Assembly: GCF_000185145.2 (NCBI RefSeq)
Contig: NZ_GL833118.1
Span: 222,460-286,459, forward strand
From: Hoylesella oralis ATCC 33269
Lineage (GTDB): Bacteria; Bacteroidota; Bacteroidia; Bacteroidales; Bacteroidaceae
DNA: 64,000 nucleotides
Direction of reading: 5' to 3'
Shown: positions 17,844-25,731 of the stretch, in pieces
How positions within the stretch are numbered: the first letter of the stretch is position 1
Layout of the letters: each line of letters starts with the position of its first letter
Program-made: the position numbers and the translations under genes
Notes under the pieces: generated by a model
The model's database searches: none
Told to the model about the DNA's origin: nothing
Seen by the model: only the letters and a program-made list of their open reading frames with translations

Positions 17844-18386
17844 GTGAAAGGTTTAGACGATATCTCTCTCGTTACTCAGGCGGCTGTATTTCACGACAAG
17901 AAGGCCTTCGGCAAGCTCGTTGTGAAGTATCAGTCGCCTATACGCAGGTTCTTTATTAACCAAACAGCGGGCAACGAGCAGTTGAGCGACGACCTTGCAC
18001 AAGACACGTTCATAAAGGCTTACACCAATATAAGTAGATTTCGCGGGCTGTCGAGCTTCTCTACATGGCTCTATCGCATAGCCTATAACGTGTTTTACGA
18101 CTATATTCGTAGCAGTAAGATTACCGAAGATATCGATACGCCCGCCGTGGTCAGGTGCAATACCGCCGGCACTGATACCAACTTGAAGATGGACATTCAC
18201 GTGGCGCTTGCCATACTTACCGATGCCGAACGTACCTGCATTACTTTACAACTGATGGAAGGACAACCGATAGACCACATTACCGAGATTACCGGAATGG
18301 CACAAGGAACGGTGAAATCGCACCTCTTTCGGGCCAAACAGAAACTCTCTACCTACTTAAAACAAAACGGATATGATGGAAAATGA
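17844..18386 (+). CDS. ECF-type RNA polymerase sigma factor (first)
   Basis: This 180-residue sigma-70 family protein has region 2 (QSPIRRFFINQTAGNEQLSDDLAQDTFIKAY, then FSTWLYRIAYNVFYDYIR) and region 4 (LTDAERTCITLQLMEGQPIDHI, then GTVKSHLFRAKQKL). It starts with GTG at 17844, 3 nt after the upstream membrane-protein gene, and its 3' end overlaps the next gene by 14 nt. The three therefore look like one regulatory unit. The flanking membrane proteins are the natural candidates for controlling it. Confidence 0.92.
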   Translation: MKGLDDISLVTQAAVFHDKKAFGKLVVKYQSPIRRFFINQTAGNEQLSDDLAQDTFIKAYTNISRFRGLSSFSTWLYRIAYNVFYDYIRSSKITEDIDTPAVVRCNTAGTDTNLKMDIHVALAILTDAERTCITLQLMEGQPIDHITEITGMAQGTVKSHLFRAKQKLSTYLKQNGYDGK

Positions 18387-18723
18387 TGATAAACTCTTGC
18401 AACAGTTCTTCGATACACACCGACAGGACATAGCCGACAACGGATTTAGCCGGCACGTTATACGTAATCTGCCGGTGCGTGTAAATCGGATAGGACGTAT
18501 ATGGACAGCACTTTGCACGGTTGCCTGTATCGTTTTTATCTTTGTATCAGGTGCTTTAGATTGGCTTCTCAACCGGATTATAAGTCTTTATGGCGATGTT
18601 GCCGGCATGGTGTTGTCGGCGCGTCCCGGCCTGTTTACGCCGTTCCTTGTTTACGGTGTTGTGTTTGGCATTGTGGGCTTCTTTACTTATAAGGTAGCTT
18701 CGTCTGATCGATTGGCCATGTAA
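18373..18723 (+). CDS. Membrane-anchored putative anti-sigma protein (DUF5056-like)
   Basis: This 116-residue protein has a cytoplasmic N-terminus of about 35 residues with an acidic start (MMENDDKLLQQFFD). Two to three membrane helices follow (about 37-58, 68-85 and 92-110). It overlaps the end of the sigma-factor gene by 14 nt, so its synthesis is coupled to the sigma factor. That arrangement and topology fit a membrane-bound anti-sigma factor. The role is inference. The match to DUF5056 is from memory. ATG at 18376 is an equally good start. Confidence 0.7.
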   Translation: MMENDDKLLQQFFDTHRQDIADNGFSRHVIRNLPVRVNRIGRIWTALCTVACIVFIFVSGALDWLLNRIISLYGDVAGMVLSARPGLFTPFLVYGVVFGIVGFFTYKVASSDRLAM

Positions 18724-18733
18724 AGCAATTTTT

Positions 18734-18806
18734 AATTCACAATCTATAATTCATAATGATATTCCATACATGCAGAGAAGCTCAATTATGAATTATGAAT
18801 TGTGAA
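18734..18806. repeat. AT-rich inverted repeat between convergent genes
   Basis: The left arm 18734-18757 and right arm 18785-18806 are near-perfect complements built on AATTATGAATTATGAATTGTGAA, with a loop of about 27 nt. It fills the gap between convergent genes, where it could end transcription both ways. This sequence is a familiar dispersed intergenic repeat in Prevotella and Bacteroides genomes (from memory). Confidence 0.75.
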
Positions 18807-18825
18807 CTTCGAACTACCGTAGGTA

Positions 18826-19719
18826 TTATCTGCGATATGTATCTTGATACCCCTTAAACGAGATGTCCACCACGTTTTCGGGGCGTATGCGGAAATTGTA
18901 ATCGTCCGTCACATGGTCTATATTGTCGGTAACTCGCAAAGTAAACGTACCTTCCTGCCAATGTGTGAACCTGTTGTCTTGTCTGTAATATCTGTAATCT
19001 TCCACCCAAGAACCGAAATCTCCTGCAGTCAATACCCGTATGGGTTCGGTAATGTTGTATTGTATTTTCAGTTTGGGTGTCTTATAGCTTTCCATCGTTC
19101 CTTTTCCGGCTATGGTGAAATCTAAGGATTTATTATTTTTGGCCGCCCAATTTACGGTCCATGTTTCGTTCGTACAGCTGAAGGCATACCGATAGGGTTC
19201 GTCTCTGTCGTCATTATTTGCGTTTCTTTCATCGTTTGAAAAGTAGTAAGACGCCTTCGGAGCACAATTGCTTTCGCTTATAGTCCATGTATCCGAGTCT
19301 GCATCTTTTATTTTCAAATTGTAAAAAATGGTATCTCCGTTGATGCCCGATGATGCTTGGACAGTCCACGTACTGCTCTCGAAATCTTTGAATGTTACCG
19401 TGTAATACGGTCTGCTGTCGCGGTTCATCGAAACAAGGTTATATATCTTTTGGTTATGCATCGGATCGGTTCCCTCTTCAAGTTTAGCATATTTAAAGTA
19501 TAGTTCTTTCACCGAATCGCGCTTTTCGGGTGTATCTTGCCGGATATATTCCCCAAATTGTCGGGCAAAACGCAGCAAATCGGTGAAACAGGTGAGCGTT
19601 TGTTCGGTATATCTCAATACTATACGGCCGGAAGAGGTGGCACGATAGTCATCTCCCGATGTCCAACACCCCGTTAAAAGCAGGCAACCGAGTGCCGCAA
19701 GCAATATCTTTGTTTTCAT
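18826..19719 (-). CDS. Hypothetical surface or periplasmic lipoprotein
   Basis: This 297-residue protein has a clear lipoprotein signal peptide with Cys at residue 18 (LLLTGC). The mature part has a helical segment with an acidic/basic pattern (about 45-80), then beta-rich sequence heavy in Trp, Thr and Asp (WTVQASSGINGDTIFYNLKI, TFTLRVTDNIDHVTDDYNF). I recognise no named domain. It follows the outer-membrane-protein gene at 19741 by 21 nt, so the two form a small envelope operon. A joint role is likely but undefined. Confidence 0.72.
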   Translation of the reverse strand: MKTKILLAALGCLLLTGCWTSGDDYRATSSGRIVLRYTEQTLTCFTDLLRFARQFGEYIRQDTPEKRDSVKELYFKYAKLEEGTDPMHNQKIYNLVSMNRDSRPYYTVTFKDFESSTWTVQASSGINGDTIFYNLKIKDADSDTWTISESNCAPKASYYFSNDERNANNDDRDEPYRYAFSCTNETWTVNWAAKNNKSLDFTIAGKGTMESYKTPKLKIQYNITEPIRVLTAGDFGSWVEDYRYYRQDNRFTHWQEGTFTLRVTDNIDHVTDDYNFRIRPENVVDISFKGYQDTYRR

Positions 19720-19740
19720 AACTTTTTTGTTTTTATGGTT

Positions 19741-20367
19741 TTAAAATCTGTATCCGGCACCGCAACGCAGTACGCCCAATGCCCCTACTCCAAACTCGGC
19801 GTAGCCATAGAGACGCTTGCCGACCATCGCACCAAGTAGGGTTGCGTGCACGATAGGGTTTATCTTGTGGCTGAAACCGGTGTTGTAAAAGCCCTTGTAC
19901 ATGCGGTCTGTGGCTCCTATGGCTATGCCGCTGTAGAATTGTTCTATCGGGGCAATAGAGTAATAGTATCTGCAACTTGCCAATAAAGTGATATTGTGCA
20001 TGTGGAAAGAGCCATTTCTATTATTCGAGATAATATCGTATCTGTGTCGGTAAGTGTGCTGCCATGCGGCTTGTGCGCCCAATGCCCAATGGTTAGACAG
20101 GTGATAATGGTAGGTTATATCTACGCTCAAGGTCTGACGTATCTCGGAGAGAGTATATTTACCGCTATTGTATTCGTAGAGTGGACTACTCCTGTCGAGC
20201 TCCATAGAAGGCATGTCGTCGAAGCTCTTGTGGTTGGTATAGTAGCCTATACCGATAGAAAACTCGTTCTTGGGAGTAGAAATTGCGGTCTTGGAAACTT
20301 CTTGCGCCTGAAGAAAGTATGCAGAACAGACTGCGAATGCAATTAAAAAAGTGCGTTTGTTTATCAT
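19741..20367 (-). CDS. Outer-membrane beta-barrel protein
   Basis: This 208-residue protein has a signal peptide (cleavage after FLQAQ, residue 21). Alternating aromatic strands follow (FSIGIGYYTNHKS, LSVDITYHYHLSNHWALGAQ, YGYAEFGVGALGVL). It ends with a classical outer-membrane C-terminus, CGAGYRF. A small eight- to ten-stranded barrel is likely. It is transcribed with the downstream lipoprotein gene and divergently from the second sigma locus, across a spacer with a strong inverted repeat. No specific ligand can be inferred. Confidence 0.75.
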   Translation of the reverse strand: MINKRTFLIAFAVCSAYFLQAQEVSKTAISTPKNEFSIGIGYYTNHKSFDDMPSMELDRSSPLYEYNSGKYTLSEIRQTLSVDITYHYHLSNHWALGAQAAWQHTYRHRYDIISNNRNGSFHMHNITLLASCRYYYSIAPIEQFYSGIAIGATDRMYKGFYNTGFSHKINPIVHATLLGAMVGKRLYGYAEFGVGALGVLRCGAGYRF

Positions 20368-20405
20368 GAATAATGTTTTTTTACATGGAAAACGCAGGGA
20401 ATAGA

Positions 20406-20435
20406 AAAATCTTGCATCGTTCTATGCAAGATTTT
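20406..20435. promoter_or_regulatory. 12-bp perfect inverted repeat in a divergent promoter region
   Basis: Arms AAAATCTTGCAT (20406-20417) and ATGCAAGATTTT (20424-20435) flank a 6-nt loop. The right arm ends one base before the -7 element TATTTTTGC at 20437-20445, covering the -33 to -10 region of the sigma-locus promoter. The position fits an operator for a dimeric regulator. An RNA hairpin is less likely, because it lies upstream of the predicted start. Confidence 0.6.
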
Positions 20436-20436
20436 C

Positions 20437-20445
20437 TATTTTTGC
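20437..20445 (+). promoter_or_regulatory. -7 element of the second sigma locus
   Basis: TATTTTTGC matches TAnnTTTGC, about 35 nt before the lipoprotein ATG at 20480. A TTG at 20412-20414 lies 22 bp upstream, inside the left arm of the inverted repeat. Confidence 0.6.
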
Positions 20446-20479
20446 AGTTAGCTATATAGAAACAGGCTATAGAATACGT

Positions 20480-21097
20480 ATGAATATGGAACACTGTAAA
20501 AATAAAAAAGGTATATGTGCCTTTTCGCTCCGCCTGATGGCGCTTTTGGCCGTCTTGGTGGCCGTAAGTTGCGGCGTAGAAGATAATGACACCGGCACCG
20601 GCGGCGGCATTTATAACAACTCCGGTGCATCTTCGGGCGGCGTCTACGGCACATACGAGGGTAAATGGAAGGCCGATAATCGGGATTTGGGCACGGCCGT
20701 ATTGAAAGTAGATAGCCATTTGGAGTTCTCAGGTTTGCCGCTTACCGAACTTCTCAGCAATATCGTGACCAAAGAGGAGGTAGCTTCGGCCGCCGTATCT
20801 GCCGCGGGCGATGCCTATAGAGTGCCTTTCATACAGACCGCTTACTCGGCTACGTCGCTCTATTTCAATATAACAAAGCTCGATTATACGTTTGTCTACA
20901 CCCTCGAAGGTACCCCTCATGAGGTGGAAGTTGTGATGGCTGCCACCGGTTCCGTGGCCGTGTACGACAAACAGAACGGCAGTTTCGTGGTGCTGTTGAA
21001 GGTAATCGGTTTCACTGTAGACGGTGTGAAGACGGCGAATTACGGTAAGGAACAAACGCTGATGTTTAATTCTACGGCGAGAAGAAGCGCAAAGTGA
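20480..21097 (+). CDS. Lipoprotein of the sigma/anti-sigma locus
   Basis: This 205-residue protein has a long signal peptide with lipobox VAVSC (Cys31). A Gly/Asn/Ser-rich linker is followed by a beta-sandwich-like domain from about residue 55 (GTYEGKWKADNRDLGTAVLK) to the C-terminus. The pattern resembles DUF4840-type Bacteroidales lipoproteins, a low-confidence match. Its stop overlaps the GTG start of the sigma-factor gene (GTGA), so lipoprotein, sigma factor and beta-barrel fusion are coupled. By analogy with the Bacteroides Das/Dma systems it may be the regulated output or the sensed ligand; that is inference. Confidence 0.75.
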   Translation: MNMEHCKNKKGICAFSLRLMALLAVLVAVSCGVEDNDTGTGGGIYNNSGASSGGVYGTYEGKWKADNRDLGTAVLKVDSHLEFSGLPLTELLSNIVTKEEVASAAVSAAGDAYRVPFIQTAYSATSLYFNITKLDYTFVYTLEGTPHEVEVVMAATGSVAVYDKQNGSFVVLLKVIGFTVDGVKTANYGKEQTLMFNSTARRSAK

Positions 21098-21636
21098 AGT
21101 CGGAACAAGAGCTTTTGCAAGCCATAAACGGGGGAAACAGGGCGGCCATGCGCGAGCTGTACGACCGCTATTCGGGCTATGCCATGGCGGTAGGGTTGCG
21201 CTATATGGCCGATGCCGATGCCGTAAAAGACGTGCTGCAAGACAGTTTCGTAAAGATATTTACCGGTATCGGGGCGTTCGAATACCGTGGAGAGGGCTCG
21301 CTCAAGGCATGGGTATTGCGTGTAGTTGCCAACGAATCGCTCACTCAACTGCGCAGATATCATCATTTCGCGGTAACAGACGAGATGCCCGATATGCCCG
21401 ATGAGAATGTTCCCGATACCGAAGATGTGCCCCTGAGCGTAATAATGCAGATGATAGAGCGGTTGCCTGTGGGCTACAGAACGGTTTTCAATCTCTTTGT
21501 TTTCGAACAGAAAAGCCATAAGGAGATAGCTCTGTTGCTCGGTATCAAGGAAAATTCTTCGGCTTCGCAGTACTTCCGAGCCAAGAATATGCTGGCAAAA
21601 ATGATTGAAGAATATAAAATAACTACAAAGATATGA
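21094..21636 (+). CDS. ECF-type RNA polymerase sigma factor (second)
   Basis: This 180-residue ECF sigma factor shows region 2 (MRELYDRYSGYAMAVGLRYMADAD, then VLQDSFVKIFTGI) and region 4 (MIERLPVGYRTVFNLFVFEQKSHKEIALLLG, then SSASQYFRAKNMLAKMI). The GTG at 21094 overlaps the stop of the lipoprotein gene. Its own end overlaps the start of the membrane/beta-barrel fusion by 4 nt. The coupling strongly suggests that the fusion protein is its anti-sigma factor. Confidence 0.94.
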   Translation: MKSEQELLQAINGGNRAAMRELYDRYSGYAMAVGLRYMADADAVKDVLQDSFVKIFTGIGAFEYRGEGSLKAWVLRVVANESLTQLRRYHHFAVTDEMPDMPDENVPDTEDVPLSVIMQMIERLPVGYRTVFNLFVFEQKSHKEIALLLGIKENSSASQYFRAKNMLAKMIEEYKITTKI

Positions 21637-22844
21637 AAGAAAAAGACTGGACAGAACGGCTTCGCAAGCGTATGGCAGACCATCGGGAACCTGTCGACGA
21701 AGGTCTGTGGGCGGCGATAGAACAGTCGCTCGATGCCGGTAGAGGGCGCTCTAAAAGGGCAGTCTTCATATCTTTGCGCCGCAGGATGGCGATTGCAGCT
21801 GCGGCGGTAGTGCTGCTTGTGGGCACTGCCTATGTGCTTCTGCGTCGGCAGGGTGGCGAGGCAGGGCAGACGGTCCGCGTGTATCGTGCAGACAGGAATA
21901 TGGGGTATCGGCCGCAGGCAGGCACTCTATCGCCCACAGGCGTACTGTCTGTTCCCGATAAGGGTATCGTTTATTCGCCGAAGGTTTCAGAACCGCAGGG
22001 AACATTGCCTGTAAACGGTACGGACGAACAGCTTGTTTTAGCACAGAATACTGTAGAGAAAACACCTGTGGAACTACCGCCTGACTCAAGCGAGTATGCT
22101 GTTTCTCATCAGAAGAGTACGTATTTGCAAACTGTACCTTATATATATAACGGTGACGGACAGCCTGTCTTGCGGCACCGGAGCGAAGAAGCACGGGTGT
22201 CGATGAACCTCTATGCTTTTAATTCCATGGGCGATTATCAGGGGCGTACCGGTACGATGATGACTGAAAACATGATTGGCATTTACGATATTCCCACCCC
22301 GCAGCCCGGAATGATGTATGCTAAACACGAGCCGGTATATATGGCCGATACGCACGAAGAAACGCATCATCGGCAGCCGATAGCCTTCGGATTGTCGGTA
22401 AGCTACAGGTTAACCGACCGTTGGTCGGTTGCTTCGGGCATGGTTTATACCCGTCTGTCATCGGATTTCGATAAGATTATTGGTGCCGACCGTATTACCA
22501 AGCGCCAAACATTGCACTATATAGGGGTGCCGCTCACGCTGAATTACCGTATTTGGGGCAATAAACGATTGGCTGTTTATGCCGGTGCAGGCGGAGAAGC
22601 CGATATGAACGTGGCTGCCAAAACGACAACCGAGGGCGTTAATCATACTATCGATAAGGATAAAATGCAATGGTCGATGAACGCATCTGTAGGCATTCAG
22701 TATAATATATTGCCGCAGTTGGGGGCTTATATGGAGCCCGGAGCGAAGTATTACTTTAATAATGGGAGCGCTATGGAGAACTTCTTCAAGGATAAGCCCC
22801 TAAACTTTAGCCTGCAAGTAGGCCTGCGTTTCAATGTTAAATAA
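21633..22844 (+). CDS. Inner-membrane/outer-membrane fusion, putative dual membrane-spanning anti-sigma factor
   Basis: This 403-residue protein has three parts. Residues 1-48 are a charged cytoplasmic segment (DWTERLRKRMADHREPVDEG) like the N-terminus of anti-sigma factors. Residues 52-70 form one membrane helix. Residues 71-240 are a Pro/Thr/Gln-rich, low-complexity periplasmic stretch long enough to cross the periplasm. Residues 248-403 form an outer-membrane beta-barrel-like domain (IAFGLSVSYRLTDRWSVASG) ending FSLQVGLRFNVK. No signal peptide precedes it. The layout and 4-nt overlap with an ECF sigma gene match the dual membrane-spanning anti-sigma factors (Dma) of Bacteroides thetaiotaomicron. 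Confidence 0.82.
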   Translation: MKEKDWTERLRKRMADHREPVDEGLWAAIEQSLDAGRGRSKRAVFISLRRRMAIAAAAVVLLVGTAYVLLRRQGGEAGQTVRVYRADRNMGYRPQAGTLSPTGVLSVPDKGIVYSPKVSEPQGTLPVNGTDEQLVLAQNTVEKTPVELPPDSSEYAVSHQKSTYLQTVPYIYNGDGQPVLRHRSEEARVSMNLYAFNSMGDYQGRTGTMMTENMIGIYDIPTPQPGMMYAKHEPVYMADTHEETHHRQPIAFGLSVSYRLTDRWSVASGMVYTRLSSDFDKIIGADRITKRQTLHYIGVPLTLNYRIWGNKRLAVYAGAGGEADMNVAAKTTTEGVNHTIDKDKMQWSMNASVGIQYNILPQLGAYMEPGAKYYFNNGSAMENFFKDKPLNFSLQVGLRFNVK

Positions 22845-22875
22845 AGAGAAACGCATCGCTGTTTCCTGTTTTTTC

Positions 22876-23994
22876 CTATCCTATCCGGTATGCATTGAGC
22901 GTTGCAACGATATGTTGAACCTCTTCGTCGGTAAGCGTTTGGTTACATGGAATGCTCAGTTCCTCGCGATGTATCTTCTCTGTAACGGGGAAAGAGCGGT
23001 CGTTCCACTCCCGATAACATGCCTGACGATGGGGCGGAATGGGGTAGTGAACGATGGTTTGTATACCCTTTACGGCCAGAAAATGCTGCAGATGGTCGCG
23101 CCGATGGCATAGAATAGGGAAGACATGCCACACGTTATCGGCCGTATTTGCTATGGGTAAAGTCAATAGAGAGTTCTCTATGTGCTGCAAATAATACTGT
23201 GCAATCTCTTTACGCCGTGCATTCTCCTGATCCAGATACTTCAGTTTCACGTTCAATACTGCGGCCTGAAGCTCGTCCATACGGCTGTTGATGCCCCGAT
23301 AAGTGAACACATATTTGCGCGAAGAACCGTAGTTGGCGAGCGTGCGCACGGTGTCTGCCAGCGTTGTGTCGTCTGTTGTAACGGCTCCGGCATCGCCCAT
23401 AGCGCCCATATTCTTACCGGGGTAGAAGCTGTGAGCTGCAGCATGTCCGAGCGAACCCGTATGTCTGCCGTCGGTAAACGTACAGCCATGCGCCTGTGCA
23501 TTGTCTTCTATCAGCCGTAGACCGTACTTCCGGCACAGTTCGCCGATAGGTGCGGTAAAAGCGCAACGCCCGTACAGGTGCACGATCATGATGCCCTTAG
23601 TGCGCCGAGTGATATGTCTTTCTATGATAGATTCGTCTATATTGAACGTATCTGGGCATGGTTCCGCCAATACAGGTACGAGCCGGCACTCCGAAATGGC
23701 GAGAATGGAAGCGATATAGGTGTTGGCCGGCACGATTATTTCGTCGCCTTCGTTCATCCAGCCCATCTCCATATAGGCGCGAAGAATAAGTTTCAGCGCA
23801 TCCAAACCGTTGGCACAGCTCACGCAGAAGCGCGTTCCGATGTAAGCGGCATAGGCTTCTTCGAACGCTTTTACGGCGTTTCCCCGCAGATACCATCCGC
23901 TTTCAACCACCTTGTTTACAGCCTCTTTGAGTTCTGCAAGGTGCATCTCGGTAACTCGTTTCAGGCTAAGATATTCTATATCGTACTGTTCCAT
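22876..23994 (-). CDS. DegT/DnrJ/EryC1 aminotransferase, FdtB-like
   Basis: This 372-residue PLP enzyme transfers an amino group to a keto-sugar nucleotide. The PLP lysine is in HSFYPGKNMGAMGDAGAV. Other family segments are GNAVKAFEEAYAAYIGTRFCVSCANGLDAL (in two parts), EIIVPANTYIASILAI and the C-terminal HYPIPPHRQACY. With FdtA and RfbB in the same strand block it most likely forms dTDP-3-amino-3,6-dideoxyhexose. The exact sugar (Fuc3N or Qui3N) depends on the isomerase and is inference. It lies 108 nt after the acyltransferase gene. Confidence 0.87.
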   Translation of the reverse strand: MEQYDIEYLSLKRVTEMHLAELKEAVNKVVESGWYLRGNAVKAFEEAYAAYIGTRFCVSCANGLDALKLILRAYMEMGWMNEGDEIIVPANTYIASILAISECRLVPVLAEPCPDTFNIDESIIERHITRRTKGIMIVHLYGRCAFTAPIGELCRKYGLRLIEDNAQAHGCTFTDGRHTGSLGHAAAHSFYPGKNMGAMGDAGAVTTDDTTLADTVRTLANYGSSRKYVFTYRGINSRMDELQAAVLNVKLKYLDQENARRKEIAQYYLQHIENSLLTLPIANTADNVWHVFPILCHRRDHLQHFLAVKGIQTIVHYPIPPHRQACYREWNDRSFPVTEKIHREELSIPCNQTLTDEEVQHIVATLNAYRIG

Positions 23995-24102
23995 CGGTCG
24001 TATATGTTTTAATTAACACTGCCGTTTCCCTCATCTCTCCTCGCTCTTTTCTTTTCCTTCCTCCGTTCTCTCTGCGGTTATAAGCTGTAAAACATCCATC
24101 CT

Positions 24103-25074
24103 TCACCTCTCATCCTTCATCTGTTGGGCAGGAAAGACTTGCCACTCGTACCAGTCCCAGCACAGTCCGCGACCGCCGAACCCCTCCTTTTGACGGATCA
24201 GAGACTCGTTCAGATAGCGTCCTCTGTCCTCTGTAGAGCGGCCGAAATCAAAGTATCGGCAGTCTGCATAGTCTTGATTGATCAGACAGTCGCATATGGC
24301 ATCGATGGCGCCCCACCGCTTTCCCTCCGGATTGGCTGCAATGTACTGGGTGTGGACAACCTGTTCGGTTGCGTAAACCACGATGCCTGCCACCGTCCGT
24401 CCGTCTTTATACGCACAGTAGAGTGCGATATTGTCGGGGAAACGCGATGCGAGCAATTCTATTTCCTGCAAGGAATGTACGGGCTTTACGCCGTATTTTT
24501 GACTGAGATTTTCGGAGAGTATCTGCCAAAAGTCTGCGAAATCGTTGCTTTTCTTTACCGTTACACCGTTTGCAACTGCACGTTTAAACGCCCGTCTGCG
24601 CATGTAACTCCACTGCAAGGGATGCCCCATATCGATAACGGTACCTATATCTCGTGCGGCAAGATGTGCGTCGCAGGTGCGAAAGATGGCATAAAGGTCT
24701 TCCTCGGCAGGCATAAGATGATACACCCAAGGCACGCATTTGTAGAGCATATGGCGGATGCCTTGCGCAGCAAGATAGGCATTGAGTTCTTGAAAGAGCG
24801 TTATGATACGGGCAGCAGAAGCATCTATTCCCATTACGAGACCGCCGTAAGTGAGCCCCATGTGCGACTGTATAGCGTCGCCGTTTATATTGGCCGGCAG
24901 CACTGCATATAACTTCCCGTTGAGGTAGAACATCAGTGAATGATCCTTAAAACGGTCGCTGTGATAGTCCATGTAGCTACGGTCGAAGAGGAAAGTGCCG
25001 TTCTTCGATAGCGCTACGAAAGCATTCCACGCCTCTCGATCTGTGTTTTTATCATATCTTTTGATGTCGAACAT
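24103..25074 (-). CDS. GNAT/FemAB-like N-acyltransferase
   Basis: The 323-residue protein fits the double-GNAT fold of FemAB/BioF2-like acyltransferases. The N-terminal half contains FLFDRSYMDYHSDRFKDHSL. The second half has a GNAT core (KDGRTVAGIVVYATEQVVHTQ) and YFDFGRSTEDRGRYLN near the end. Its start overlaps the end of fdtA by 23 nt, so it is coupled to the amino-sugar pathway. It may acylate the 3-amino group made by FdtB, a step usually done by hexapeptide-repeat acetyltransferases. That role is inference. Confidence 0.78.
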   Translation of the reverse strand: MFDIKRYDKNTDREAWNAFVALSKNGTFLFDRSYMDYHSDRFKDHSLMFYLNGKLYAVLPANINGDAIQSHMGLTYGGLVMGIDASAARIITLFQELNAYLAAQGIRHMLYKCVPWVYHLMPAEEDLYAIFRTCDAHLAARDIGTVIDMGHPLQWSYMRRRAFKRAVANGVTVKKSNDFADFWQILSENLSQKYGVKPVHSLQEIELLASRFPDNIALYCAYKDGRTVAGIVVYATEQVVHTQYIAANPEGKRWGAIDAICDCLINQDYADCRYFDFGRSTEDRGRYLNESLIRQKEGFGGRGLCWDWYEWQVFPAQQMKDER

Positions 25075-25486
25075 TTGCGGTATTCCTTATGTATGTCAGA
25101 AAATCATCGTACTCCCGAATGTAATCTTCCTCACAGAAAGGATCAGAAGCCAGTACCAAACAGACCGCTCCGGATGAGAAATCGTTCAGCGTTCTCCATG
25201 TTCCAGTGTCGACAAGCAGCCCTTGATAGGGATGATTGAGCAAGTAAGAACGCCGCTCTTTGCCGTTATCGAGTGTGACGTTGAAACTGCCTGCCACCGC
25301 TATAATCAACTCCAAGCAATGCTTATGGGCATGCCCTCCGCGATTCTCCCCGCCCGGTATGTCGTATATCCAATATGTCCGTTTGATATCGAAGGGCATA
25401 TCCTTGCTTCCTTCGGCCACTGTAAGGTTGCCTCTCGGATCGACTATCTTCGTTAGTTCTATGATTTTCCCGACCGATATGCTCAT
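25052..25486 (-). CDS. dTDP-4-oxo-6-deoxyhexose 3,4-ketoisomerase, FdtA/QdtA (WxcM) family
   Basis: FdtA-type cupins move the keto group of dTDP-4-keto-6-deoxyglucose from C4 to C3, making the substrate for FdtB. The 144-residue protein has the family length and motifs: DPRGNLTVAEGSKDMPFDIKR, the active-site RGGHAHKHCLELIIAVAGSF, and the edge segment VDTGTWRTLNDFSSGAVCLVLAS. It overlaps the acyltransferase start by 23 nt. Whether C4 ends axial (Fuc3N) or equatorial (Qui3N) cannot be decided from the residues I can compare. Confidence 0.88.
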   Translation of the reverse strand: MSISVGKIIELTKIVDPRGNLTVAEGSKDMPFDIKRTYWIYDIPGGENRGGHAHKHCLELIIAVAGSFNVTLDNGKERRSYLLNHPYQGLLVDTGTWRTLNDFSSGAVCLVLASDPFCEEDYIREYDDFLTYIRNTANVRHQKI

Positions 25487-25731
25487 GATGTTTGTTTATT
25501 ATATAACGCAGATTTTCGATTTTAGTATAGAAAAAACGATTTTTATAGGTCTTGTATTTGCGAATAGCGGTGTATCTTCGGATAAAAGAGTGTTTTTGCA
25601 AGGGGGATAGAATGCCTGTTTAATGAGGATAGGCGGATGGTCTGTCGGACATAGGCAGTATGCCTGTTCGGCGAATTTTGTATGGATAGGCCGTACGGTG
25701 CGTATCGGAAAAGGAGTAAAACTGCGCGTGT
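25487..25731. other. Gene-free spacer between purT and fdtA with short repeats
   Basis: No coding frame is supported. The stretch carries GTATGCCTGTTCGGCGA at 25658-25674, nearly the same as GTATGCCTGTCGGCGA at 33898-33913 beyond ilvE. A nearby AGGCAGTATGCCT forms a small palindrome. No clear minus-strand promoter for fdtA was found. Confidence 0.5.

Noticed and set aside
24124..24912. A 262-codon plus-strand frame opposite the GNAT gene
   Set aside because: It shows no motif, promoter or neighbour logic; the minus-strand frame is a recognisable acyltransferase.
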